A DNA stretch of 64,000 bases, from assembly GCA_003490025.1 (NCBI GenBank), contig DNJC01000112.1, positions 30,554 through 94,553 on the forward strand. Direction: 5' to 3'. Position numbers and translations under genes: made by a program. Source of the DNA: Geobacter sp. GTDB lineage: Bacteria > Desulfobacterota > Desulfuromonadia > Geobacterales > Geobacteraceae. The notes beneath the pieces were generated by a model that saw nothing but the letters and a program-made list of their open reading frames with translations, was not told the origin of the DNA and did not search any database. Numbering within the stretch: position 1 is the stretch's first letter; each line of letters opens with the position of its first letter. Below are positions 48,019 to 56,189 of the stretch, piece after piece.

Positions 48019-50435
48019 AACAGGCACTTTCCCCATGTTTCCACTGCGGAGCCGACATCCCCCCCGGGGGGTTGGTTGAAGAACGCTCCGGCGATACGAC
48101 CGTCGGCTTTTGCTGCCGCGGCTGCCACGGCGCCTACCTCCTCATCAGCGGCGCGGGGCTTGCCGATTTCTACCGGCGACGCGAGTGGCAGGAGAGCGGC
48201 CTGGCGCCCCAGGCATTCCAGGGGGGCTACCACGACAGCTACCTCGCCCGCTTCGTCTATCCCGCCGACTCCGGGAGCGCCATCGACATCATCATCGACG
48301 GCATCCGCTGCGCCTCCTGCGTCTGGCTGAACGAGAAGATCATCGCCTCTCTCCCCGGAGTGCTCGACGCCCGGGTCAACTACGCCACCGGCCGCGCCCG
48401 CGTCATCTTCGACCCCGAACTCACCTCTCCCGCCGCCATCTTCACCCGCATCGACCGGGTCGGCTATGCGCCACGCCCCTACACGGAAAGCGCCGCGAAG
48501 GAGGTGAACCGGCGCGAGCAGAAGGATCTCCTGTACCGGTTCGGGACGGCGATCTTTCTCACCATGCAGCTCATGGCCTATTCCTTCGCCCTCTACGCCG
48601 GCTATTTCCAGGGGATCGACGCGGTCATGAAGGGGTACCTGCAACTCTTCTCGCTGCTGGTCACCACCCCGGTCGTCTTCTACTGCGGCTGGCCCTTCCT
48701 CTCGGGCGCCTGGCGCGCCATGGTCAACCGGGCGCCGAGCATGGAACTGCTGATCTCGATCGGCGCCCTCTCCTCCTACGCCTACAGCGTCTACGCCACC
48801 TTTGCCGGCGGGGAGGTGTACTTCGAGACGGCGGCGATGATCGTCACCCTGATCCTGGCCGGAAGGCTCCTGGAGAACGCGGCGAAAAGACAGGCGGCTG
48901 GAGGGGTGGAACGGCTCCTGGGCCTTTGCCCGCAGCAGGCGCAACGTTTCTGCGGCGACGATCTGGAGCGCGTCGACCCGGCGGAGCTTCGCCCCGGCGA
49001 CCTGATCCTGGTTTCCCCGGGCGAGCGGTTCCCGGCGGACGGCAGGATCGAGGAGGGAAGCACCGACATCGACGAGTCGGCCGCGACCGGAGAGGCGCTG
49101 CCGCTCTTCAAAAGGGCGGGGGACGCGGTTATCGCCGGGAGCAGCAACCTGACCGGCGCGGTCCGGGTGCGGTGCGAGAGGGAGGTGTCGGACAGCTTCA
49201 TCGCGCGGGTGGCGCGCCTCGTGGAGGAGGCCCAGAGCCGCCGGGCGCCGATCCAGGGGGTCGCCGACCGGGTCAGCGCCTTCTTCGTCCCGACGGTCCT
49301 CGTCACGTCGCTCGCCACCTTCTGCTGGCACTACCTTGCCGGGACCCCGTTCGGCGAGAGCCTCATGATCGCTCTCGCCGTGGTGGTCATCGCCTGCCCC
49401 TGCGCCCTGGGCCTGGCGACCCCGACGGCGATTCTGGCCGGGACCGGGGCCGCGGCATCGATGGGGGTGATCTTCAAGGGGGGCGACATCCTGGAGCGCC
49501 TGAGCCGTGTCAGGGTCGCCGTCTTCGACAAGACCGGGACCCTCACCTGCGGCAGGCCGATCCTCTTCGACATCCAGGCCGAGCCCGAAATCACCCCCCG
49601 GGAAATGATCGCCATCGCAGCCTCCGTGGAGCGGGGTTCGCTCCACCCGCTAGCCAAGGCGATACGCGACTACGCCGACGCCCACGGCATCGTCCATCCC
49701 GCCGGGACCGAGCTGAAGGCGGTGCCGGGAGGCGGGGTGACCGGGAGGGTGAACGGGGAGGAGGTGGCGCTGGGGAGCGTCTCCTTCATGGAGCGGTTGG
49801 GAGTCGCCGGGGTGCCGCGCGCGGGAGAGCCCGCGGACGGCCGCATGGCCGTCTGCGTCGCCCGGCAGGGGCGCTACTGCGGCACGTTGATCCTGAAGGA
49901 CCGGATGCGCGACGACGCTCCCTGTCTCGCCTCCTACTTCAACCGCAGCGGCGTCCTCACCCTGCTCCTTACCGGCGATCTCCAGGGATCGGCCGAAAAG
50001 GTGGCGGCCGCGGCCGGGATCGGGATGGGAATCGGCGGTCTGTCGCCGGCGGACAAGGCGGCACAGATCAACCGGCTGCGCCGTGAGGGGGCGACGGTAT
50101 TGATGGTGGGTGACGGCATCAACGACGCCCCGGCCCTGTCGGCGGCCGACGTCGGCTGCGCCGTGGCGGGAGGCACCGACATCGCCATCGAGACCTCCGA
50201 CCTGGTGCTGGCGAAGCCGGACCTGGTGCGCCTGCAAAAGGCCCACCTGATCGCGCTCCGGACCATGGCCGTGGTTAAGCAGAACCTGGTCTGGGCCTTT
50301 CTCTACAACGCCATCGGCATCCCGCTCGCCATGACCGGCAGGCTCACCCCGGTGTACGCCGCTGCCGCCATGGCGCTCAGCTCGGTATGCGTGGTGGGGA
50401 ACTCCCTCAGGCTGATGAGGAGGACCTGTGACTAG
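48015..50435 (+). CDS. ccoI: CcoI/FixI copper-translocating P-type ATPase
   Basis: This 806-residue protein has an N-terminal cysteine-rich region (CFHCGADI...CCRGCHGAY), an HMA domain with CASCVWLNE, eight helices with the metal-site CPCALGLATPTA motif, the phosphorylation motif DKTGTLTCG, and the ATP-binding MVGDGINDAPALSAAD. It exports Cu+ to the periplasm for cbb3 assembly. It starts with TTG overlapping ccoH. It is followed by ccoS. Confidence 0.95.
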   Translation: MKQALSPCFHCGADIPPGGLVEERSGDTTVGFCCRGCHGAYLLISGAGLADFYRRREWQESGLAPQAFQGGYHDSYLARFVYPADSGSAIDIIIDGIRCASCVWLNEKIIASLPGVLDARVNYATGRARVIFDPELTSPAAIFTRIDRVGYAPRPYTESAAKEVNRREQKDLLYRFGTAIFLTMQLMAYSFALYAGYFQGIDAVMKGYLQLFSLLVTTPVVFYCGWPFLSGAWRAMVNRAPSMELLISIGALSSYAYSVYATFAGGEVYFETAAMIVTLILAGRLLENAAKRQAAGGVERLLGLCPQQAQRFCGDDLERVDPAELRPGDLILVSPGERFPADGRIEEGSTDIDESAATGEALPLFKRAGDAVIAGSSNLTGAVRVRCEREVSDSFIARVARLVEEAQSRRAPIQGVADRVSAFFVPTVLVTSLATFCWHYLAGTPFGESLMIALAVVVIACPCALGLATPTAILAGTGAAASMGVIFKGGDILERLSRVRVAVFDKTGTLTCGRPILFDIQAEPEITPREMIAIAASVERGSLHPLAKAIRDYADAHGIVHPAGTELKAVPGGGVTGRVNGEEVALGSVSFMERLGVAGVPRAGEPADGRMAVCVARQGRYCGTLILKDRMRDDAPCLASYFNRSGVLTLLLTGDLQGSAEKVAAAAGIGMGIGGLSPADKAAQINRLRREGATVLMVGDGINDAPALSAADVGCAVAGGTDIAIETSDLVLAKPDLVRLQKAHLIALRTMAVVKQNLVWAFLYNAIGIPLAMTGRLTPVYAAAAMALSSVCVVGNSLRLMRRTCD

Positions 50436-50604
50436 CTCCCTCATCGCACTGATGTTTCTGTCGCTGTTTCTTGGCTTCGGCTGCTGGCTGGTTTTTCTGT
50501 GGGCGGTGAGGAAGGGGGAGTTCAGCGACATCGAGCGCCCCAAGCACCGGATGCTGGAGGAAGATGAACCTGATAAACCGAAGGATAAAGGGGCTGGGGG
50601 CTAG
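50428..50604 (+). CDS. ccoS: CcoS-like cbb3 maturation protein
   Basis: This 58-residue protein starts with GTG and overlaps ccoI by 8 bp. It has one helix (about 4-26, SLIALMFLSLFLGFGCWLVFLWAV) then EFSDIERPKHRMLEEDE, matching the CcoS FDDxExP-type motif. CcoS is needed to insert cofactors into CcoN. Confidence 0.82.
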   Translation: MTSSLIALMFLSLFLGFGCWLVFLWAVRKGEFSDIERPKHRMLEEDEPDKPKDKGAGG

Positions 50605-50630
50605 GGGCTGGGGGCTGGGGGCGACTTACG

Positions 50631-51290
50631 ATGCTGCAAATATGGTTCGCATTTCTTGCCGGGCTGGCCGGCGGTTTCCACTGCGTCGGCATGTGCGGCG
50701 GCGTCGTGGCGGCTCTCTCCATCAGGGAGTGCGACTCATCACTGCGGCCAAAGCTGCAGGCGCAGCTATGCTACAACTTCGGCAGGGTCCTCACCTACAC
50801 GTCTCTGGGAGCGGTCGCCGGCCTGATCGGCTCCTCGCTCGACCTGATCGCGCTCAAGTCGACCTCCCGCTGGTTCCTGGTCGGGGCCTACGTCCTGGTG
50901 GTCATTGTGGGCGCAGCGACGGCGCTGGGGCTCTCGAAGCTGAATATATCCTCCCTCGACGGGCGGGGCGCCCGTCTGCTCGCCTCGCCGCTCAGACGCG
51001 CCGCATCCATCCCCTCCCCCCTGGCTCGCCTCACCCTCGGCATGATGCTCGGCCTCATCCCCTGCGGTCTGGTGTACGCCCCGCTGATAGCCGCAGCGGC
51101 AAGCGGCAGCATGCTCCGCGGTGCGGCCACCATGGCAGCTCTCGGCCTCGGCACCATCCCGGTCCTCCTCGTCTTCGGGACGGCGTCCAGCGCGCTATCC
51201 GGCAGATTGCGAAACGGCATGCAGCGTCTGGCCGGTGTGGCCGTTGCTCTCATGGGCGCCGCTGGCCTCTGGCGCGCCCTGGGGAGCTGA
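50631..51290 (+). CDS. SafE/UreH-like membrane protein of the cbb3 locus
   Basis: The 219-residue protein has about six helices. It starts MLQIWFAFLAGLAGGFHCVGMCGGVVAALS, with a conserved HCxxMCGG motif shared by the sulfite exporter TauE/SafE-related (DsbD/UreH_2) proteins found at cbb3 loci. It repeats with GMMLGLIPCGLVYAPLIAA. It probably handles copper or thiols during oxidase assembly. Its last 96 bp overlap the 3' end of the GGDEF gene on the other strand. Confidence 0.85.
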   Translation: MLQIWFAFLAGLAGGFHCVGMCGGVVAALSIRECDSSLRPKLQAQLCYNFGRVLTYTSLGAVAGLIGSSLDLIALKSTSRWFLVGAYVLVVIVGAATALGLSKLNISSLDGRGARLLASPLRRAASIPSPLARLTLGMMLGLIPCGLVYAPLIAAAASGSMLRGAATMAALGLGTIPVLLVFGTASSALSGRLRNGMQRLAGVAVALMGAAGLWRALGS

Positions 51291-52274
51291 AACAGCGTCG
51301 TCGCCATCTTCACAGGCGACGGAGGTCACCCGGTTCCTGCCGTTGGCCTTCGAGAGGTACAGCGCCTGGTCCGCCTCCCGTATGAACCACTCGGCGTCGA
51401 GTCCGTGGGTCATCATCCCCCCCACCACGCCGACGCTGACAGTCACCACCCCCTCCTCCGACCCCGCATGCGGGAGCGCCAGGTCAGCCAACAGCTTCCT
51501 GAGCCTTTCCGCCTGTTGAGCCCCCGTCGCCGCGTCGGTGTCCGGCAGGATCACCGCGAACTCCTCGCCGCCGTAACGGGCCGGAAGCTCCCCCGCCCGC
51601 TTGAAACTCTCCCGCAACAGCGCGCCGAGGAGCTGCAGGCACTTGTCGCCGGCGAGATGGCCGTAGAGGTCGTTGTACTTCTTGAAATGATCGACATCGC
51701 AGATGATGAGCGACAGGGCGCGTCCGTTGCGCATGGCCCGCTTTATCTCACTCTGCAGCACCTCGTTGAACTGCCGCCGGTTGGCGATTCCGGTCAGCCC
51801 GTCCTCCCGGGCAAGGATCTCCAGCTCCCGGTTCTTCTCCTCTAGCTTGGCGGTCAGCTCTTCCAGCAGGTCCGTGCTCCGCTTGAGTTTCAGGTGGTTC
51901 CTCACCCGCGCCAGCACGATCGAGGGGGTGATCGGCTTGGTGACGTAGTCGATCGCGCCGCACAGCAGCCCCTTGGCCTCGTCCTCCTCGTTCACCATTG
52001 CCGTCACGAAAATTACCGGTATCTTCGCCGTCGCCGGATCCGCTTTCAGGACGGCGCAGACCTCGTAACCGTCCATTCCCGGCATCATGATGTCCAGGAG
52101 GATCAGGTCGGGCGCCTGCTCGCGCACCATGCGGATCCCGTCTTTGCCGTTCTTGGCGAAGAGGATGTCGTATTCCTTCTTGAGGATCTTGTAGAGGATC
52201 TCGATGTTGGCCGGTGTGTCGTCCACGATGAGGATCTTCTGACGCCTTTCTTCCGCCTCGGTTCCGTTGCTCAT
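51195..52274 (-). CDS. Response regulator with GGDEF domain
   Basis: The 359-residue protein has a receiver domain (about 10-125) with KILIVDDTPANIE, the phospho-acceptor in LILLDIMMPGMDGYE, and the KPI motif (YVTKPITPSI). A coiled linker leads to the GGDEF diguanylate cyclase (about 160-315) with YGGEEFAVILP, an intact active site. A short Ala/Ser-rich tail ends the protein. It should make cyclic-di-GMP when phosphorylated. It overlaps the preceding kinase gene by 4 bp, so the kinase at 52271-55963 is its likely partner. Confidence 0.93.
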   Translation of the reverse strand: MSNGTEAEERRQKILIVDDTPANIEILYKILKKEYDILFAKNGKDGIRMVREQAPDLILLDIMMPGMDGYEVCAVLKADPATAKIPVIFVTAMVNEEDEAKGLLCGAIDYVTKPITPSIVLARVRNHLKLKRSTDLLEELTAKLEEKNRELEILAREDGLTGIANRRQFNEVLQSEIKRAMRNGRALSLIICDVDHFKKYNDLYGHLAGDKCLQLLGALLRESFKRAGELPARYGGEEFAVILPDTDAATGAQQAERLRKLLADLALPHAGSEEGVVTVSVGVVGGMMTHGLDAEWFIREADQALYLSKANGRNRVTSVACEDGDDAVSAPQGAPEASGAHESNGHTGQTLHAVSQSAG

Positions 52275-55200
52275 GACGATATCTCCAGGTTTTCCATGAT
52301 CTGGTCCAGGATCGAGCCGGCGTCGCCGAAATCCAGTGACTGCAGCGTTGCATCGAGCCGGTTTGCCAGGTCCCCCGTCAAAAGGGGTCTCAGTTTCTCC
52401 CAAACGCCCAGGGCGTCCATGTTCTGAACGTTAAGCAGGCGCATCAGGGTCCGGGACAGGGCAGCGACCTGCTCCAGGTCTTCGCACTCGGCCTCCACAC
52501 CCTCCTTGCAAATCCGCTCCTGGGCCTCCTCGATAAGGTAGTCCCGCTCCAGGAGCCTTATCGAATCGAGCACCTCGTCCAGCTTTTCCGCAAAGTTCTG
52601 CAGAGTCTGGTGCACCATGCCGGCGTCGCCACCCTGCATCGCTATCTCGAGGGACGCCGCTGCGCTGCTCAGCCTGGTCGCCCCCAGGTTCCCTCCGGTC
52701 CCCTTGATCGTGTGGATGATGCGCCGGGCGACCTGGAGTTCTCCCGCGGCCGCCGCCTCCCCAAGCTGCCCCAGCACCCCCTCCGTCTCCTTCCGGAACG
52801 TGCTCAAGAGCCTGATCAGAAGCTGCGCACCGATCACCGCCGCCATACCCCGTTTCAGGTCGAGCCCGGGGAGCTGATCGGGAAGCCCCGGGTCCTCGCT
52901 CCACCCCTCCGGCTCGACAGGCGCCTCCGGAGGGGCCGCCAGGGGACCCGCCCAGCGCCTGAGCGTCGCCAGCAGCTGGGGGACGTCGATCGGCTTGTTC
53001 ACCTGGTCGTTCATGCCAGCTTCCATGCAGACCCTGCGCTCCCGGTCCAGGACGCTCGCCGTCATGGCGATGATGGGGAGGCGATCCAGGGCGGAATCGA
53101 GGCGGATGCGCCGGGTCGCCTCCAGCCCGTCCATGACCGGCATGTGCACGTCCATGAGGACGGCGTGATAGAACGCTCCCGGAGCGTGCACCATCGCCAG
53201 CGCCTCCGCGCCGTTTCGCGCCAGGTCGACCCTCACCCCGTTTCGCTCCAGGATCAGCTTGGCGACCTCCTGGTTTATCTGGTTGTCCTCAACCAGGAGG
53301 ACCCGCATGCCGGGGAGTCCCTGTTGCACTGTTCCGTCATCGGCCGGCGGCAGAGAGGCGTGCGGAGCCTCCTTGGCCCCCTCGGCCGGCCGCGGGAAAT
53401 GGGCGATGAAGCTGAAGGTGCTCCCCTGCCCGGGCTCGCTCACCACCCAGAACTCGCCCTTCATGAGCTGCACCAGCTCGCTGCTGATGGCAAGCCCCAG
53501 GCCCGTCCCGCCGTACCTGCGGGTCGTCGAGCTGTCCGCCTGGGTGAAGGGAGAGAAGAGCCCCTCCCGCTGCTCCTCGGTCATGCCGATGCCGCTGTCC
53601 GCCACGGAGAAGCGAAGCGTCACCTCGCTTTCGTCCTGGGCCGCGAGTTCCACTTCCACCGTCACCTTTCCCTTCTCGGTGAACTTGATGGCGTTGCTGG
53701 TCAGGTTCAAGAGAACCTGCCCCAGGCGCAGCGGATCCCCCAGGAGAAGTTCCGGAACCTGATCCCCCTCCCTTACCTCCAGCTCGATGTTCTTCTCGCG
53801 GATGGTGGCCGAGGCGACCACCTGCAGGTCGGCGAGAACCGAAGCGATCCGGAAAGGGGTCTGCTCCAGTTGCAGCTTCCCCGCCTCTATCTTGGAGAAA
53901 TCGAGGATGTCGTTGATCACGTGCAGCAGGACGCTGGAGGCGGTCTGCGCCTTGTCGAGGTACCCCTTCTGCTCCTCGGTCAGTTCGCTTTGCTGCAGCA
54001 GGTAGAGCATGCCGAGGGCGGCGTTCATCGGGGTGCGGATCTCGTGGCTCATGTTGGCGAGAAACTCGCTCTTGGCGCGCGTCGCCGCCTCGGCGGCCTT
54101 GGTGGCGCGTCGCAGTTCCTCCTCCGCGCGCTTTCGCTCCGTGATGTCGAAGAAGGTCACCACGCCGCCGACCAGCTCCCCTTCCACCCACTGCGGGTAG
54201 GACCAGTATTCGACGGCAAAGGAAGTGCCGTCGGCGCGCCAGAAGTACTGGTCGTCGTGGTGCAGACCTTCCGCGCCGTCGAGCACCCGGTACAGCGGGC
54301 ACTCCTGGACGGGGTTCGGCCTGCCGTCCGGATTGCTGTGGTGGATCATCAGGTGCATGTTCTTCCCCAGGAACTGGTCGGTGCTGTCGTACCCGAGAAG
54401 CCTCGCGCAGGCGTTGTTCGCGAAGGTGCAGTTTCCCAGCAGGTCCATGCCGAAGATCGCCTCGGCGGTCGATTCCAGCAGCAGCCTGATCCTCTCGTCG
54501 CTCCTGATCAGCGCCTCCTCGGCCCTTTTACGCTGGCTGATGTCCTCCTTTACCGCCACGAAGTTTCGGATCTCTCCGGAGCCGCTCTTCACCGGGGAGA
54601 TGGAGACGCTGTCCCAGTAGAGTTCCCCGTTTTTCCTCCTGTTCCGTATCTCGCCGCGCCACTCGCTCCCCGAGAGGATGGTCTCCCAGAGCCGCGCGAA
54701 GAACTCCGGCGGGTGGCAGCCGGAATTGACCAGTGAGGCATTCTTCCCGACCGCCTCCTCCCCCAGATAGCCGGTCACCCTGGTGAAGTTCGGGTTCACG
54801 TACTCGATGACCCCCTCCCGGTCGGTGATCATCACGGTGACGGGGGCCTGGTCTATGGCGAGGGAAAGCTCGCGGGCCGCCTCCCTCTGGCAGTCCACCT
54901 CCTCCATCATCCTGTTGAACGCGCGGGCAAGGATCCCTATCTCGTCGCCGGAATGGATCGGAACCGGCGTCAGCTCCAGATCTTTTTCGGTGATCCCGTC
55001 GACGTGCTTTATGAAGGTGGAGAGGGGGCTGGTCAGGCGACGCATGAAGAGATGGCTGATGAAGACCGAGATGCAGACCGCGATCAGAAGGCCGACCACC
55101 ATCAGCAGCTGGGCCTCGCGCACCGGGGCATAAGCCTCCGATTGGGGGAAGTTCGCAGCCAGTATCCAGCCCATGGTTTTCAGGCGCTTCAAGGAACTGA

Positions 55201-55963
55201 GCGTCGCCATGCCGCGGGTGGTCACCGTCTCCCCGGTCCCCTCGAACCCCTTGATCCCCTTGTCGAACAGGGGGTTGACGCCGGGGGGGACGTCCCGCTT
55301 CAGGATCCTCCCGCGGTCCGGATGCACGATCATGGTCCGGTCGCTGTTGTAGAGGTAGAGGTACCCTTTCTTGCCGAGCCGCAGCGAGCCGAGTTTGCCC
55401 AGGTAGTTGTCCTTCAAGAGGTCGATCATCCCCCCGATCAGGCCGAGGAGTTCCCCCTCGGCATCGTATATCGGGACGATGAAGGCGACGATGGGGTGCC
55501 GGTGCTGCTGCGTCGAGTAAAAGGGCTGGGATACCACAGGCTTCCGGGTGCGGACGGCGTCGCGGTAATAGTCACGGAAGGAGTAGTCCTTTCCTATCAG
55601 CCCGGGCTCAAGCGGCGTGACGCCGAGGAGCTTCCCCTTGGCGTTGAAGAGGAAGAGGCCGCTGTCGAAAACGGCCAGGGTGTCACGACGCTCCTGCACG
55701 AATCGCTGGGCGTGGAGCGGCCCCTCGAGGACCTCGGGGGTGACCGTGGCGGCCAGTGCTTCGAGCTGCTCCCGGGTGGACCGGATCTTCGTGTCGATTT
55801 CGTCGGCCATCGACGAAACCATGGTGAACTGCTGGCCGGAGACGGTGGCTCTGAACTCCCTTTCCAGGTACCAGGAGGTGAAAACCGTCGCCAAGGAAAG
55901 CAACAGGGCCACGAGCAGCGAGACCATGAGGCTCATCTTCGTGGTAAGGCTCATTTTGCCCAT
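52271..55963 (-). CDS. Hybrid sensor kinase: dCache-HAMP-PAS-PAS-HK-REC-HPt
   Basis: The protein has 1230 residues. A first helix (about 10-32) and a second (about 285-310) enclose a periplasmic dCache ligand domain (KDYSFRDYYRDAVRTRKP is typical). HAMP, two PAS domains (the first with ITDREGVIEYVNPNFTRVTGY) and PAC linkers precede the HisKA box (NMSHEIRTPMNAALGM). The ATPase has NAIKFTEKG and GTGLGLAISSELVQLMKG. A receiver (VLLVEDNQINQ, LMDVHMPVMDG) and an HPt domain (IIHTIKGTGGNLGA) follow. This is a complete phosphorelay in one protein, feeding the GGDEF regulator downstream. The signal is unknown. Confidence 0.93.
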   Translation of the reverse strand: MGKMSLTTKMSLMVSLLVALLLSLATVFTSWYLEREFRATVSGQQFTMVSSMADEIDTKIRSTREQLEALAATVTPEVLEGPLHAQRFVQERRDTLAVFDSGLFLFNAKGKLLGVTPLEPGLIGKDYSFRDYYRDAVRTRKPVVSQPFYSTQQHRHPIVAFIVPIYDAEGELLGLIGGMIDLLKDNYLGKLGSLRLGKKGYLYLYNSDRTMIVHPDRGRILKRDVPPGVNPLFDKGIKGFEGTGETVTTRGMATLSSLKRLKTMGWILAANFPQSEAYAPVREAQLLMVVGLLIAVCISVFISHLFMRRLTSPLSTFIKHVDGITEKDLELTPVPIHSGDEIGILARAFNRMMEEVDCQREAARELSLAIDQAPVTVMITDREGVIEYVNPNFTRVTGYLGEEAVGKNASLVNSGCHPPEFFARLWETILSGSEWRGEIRNRRKNGELYWDSVSISPVKSGSGEIRNFVAVKEDISQRKRAEEALIRSDERIRLLLESTAEAIFGMDLLGNCTFANNACARLLGYDSTDQFLGKNMHLMIHHSNPDGRPNPVQECPLYRVLDGAEGLHHDDQYFWRADGTSFAVEYWSYPQWVEGELVGGVVTFFDITERKRAEEELRRATKAAEAATRAKSEFLANMSHEIRTPMNAALGMLYLLQQSELTEEQKGYLDKAQTASSVLLHVINDILDFSKIEAGKLQLEQTPFRIASVLADLQVVASATIREKNIELEVREGDQVPELLLGDPLRLGQVLLNLTSNAIKFTEKGKVTVEVELAAQDESEVTLRFSVADSGIGMTEEQREGLFSPFTQADSSTTRRYGGTGLGLAISSELVQLMKGEFWVVSEPGQGSTFSFIAHFPRPAEGAKEAPHASLPPADDGTVQQGLPGMRVLLVEDNQINQEVAKLILERNGVRVDLARNGAEALAMVHAPGAFYHAVLMDVHMPVMDGLEATRRIRLDSALDRLPIIAMTASVLDRERRVCMEAGMNDQVNKPIDVPQLLATLRRWAGPLAAPPEAPVEPEGWSEDPGLPDQLPGLDLKRGMAAVIGAQLLIRLLSTFRKETEGVLGQLGEAAAAGELQVARRIIHTIKGTGGNLGATRLSSAAASLEIAMQGGDAGMVHQTLQNFAEKLDEVLDSIRLLERDYLIEEAQERICKEGVEAECEDLEQVAALSRTLMRLLNVQNMDALGVWEKLRPLLTGDLANRLDATLQSLDFGDAGSILDQIMENLEISS

Positions 55964-56189
55964 TGCATACCAGTCCTCCCAGTCCCCGGCAGCGTCCGGG
56001 TCTCGGCACGGCGCGGAAGGGGGAATTCGCAGCAGCAGCTACGTTTTCCTTTTCGGAGCGGGGAGAGCAATCTTTAATGATTGTTTTGGAAGACTCAATT
56101 AATTAGAAATAGGAGGAACGAGGCGGGGAAGCGGGGTTTCCGCGTTGGAAGAGGCGACAGCGACAGCACTGCACCTGAAACTGGCTCAG

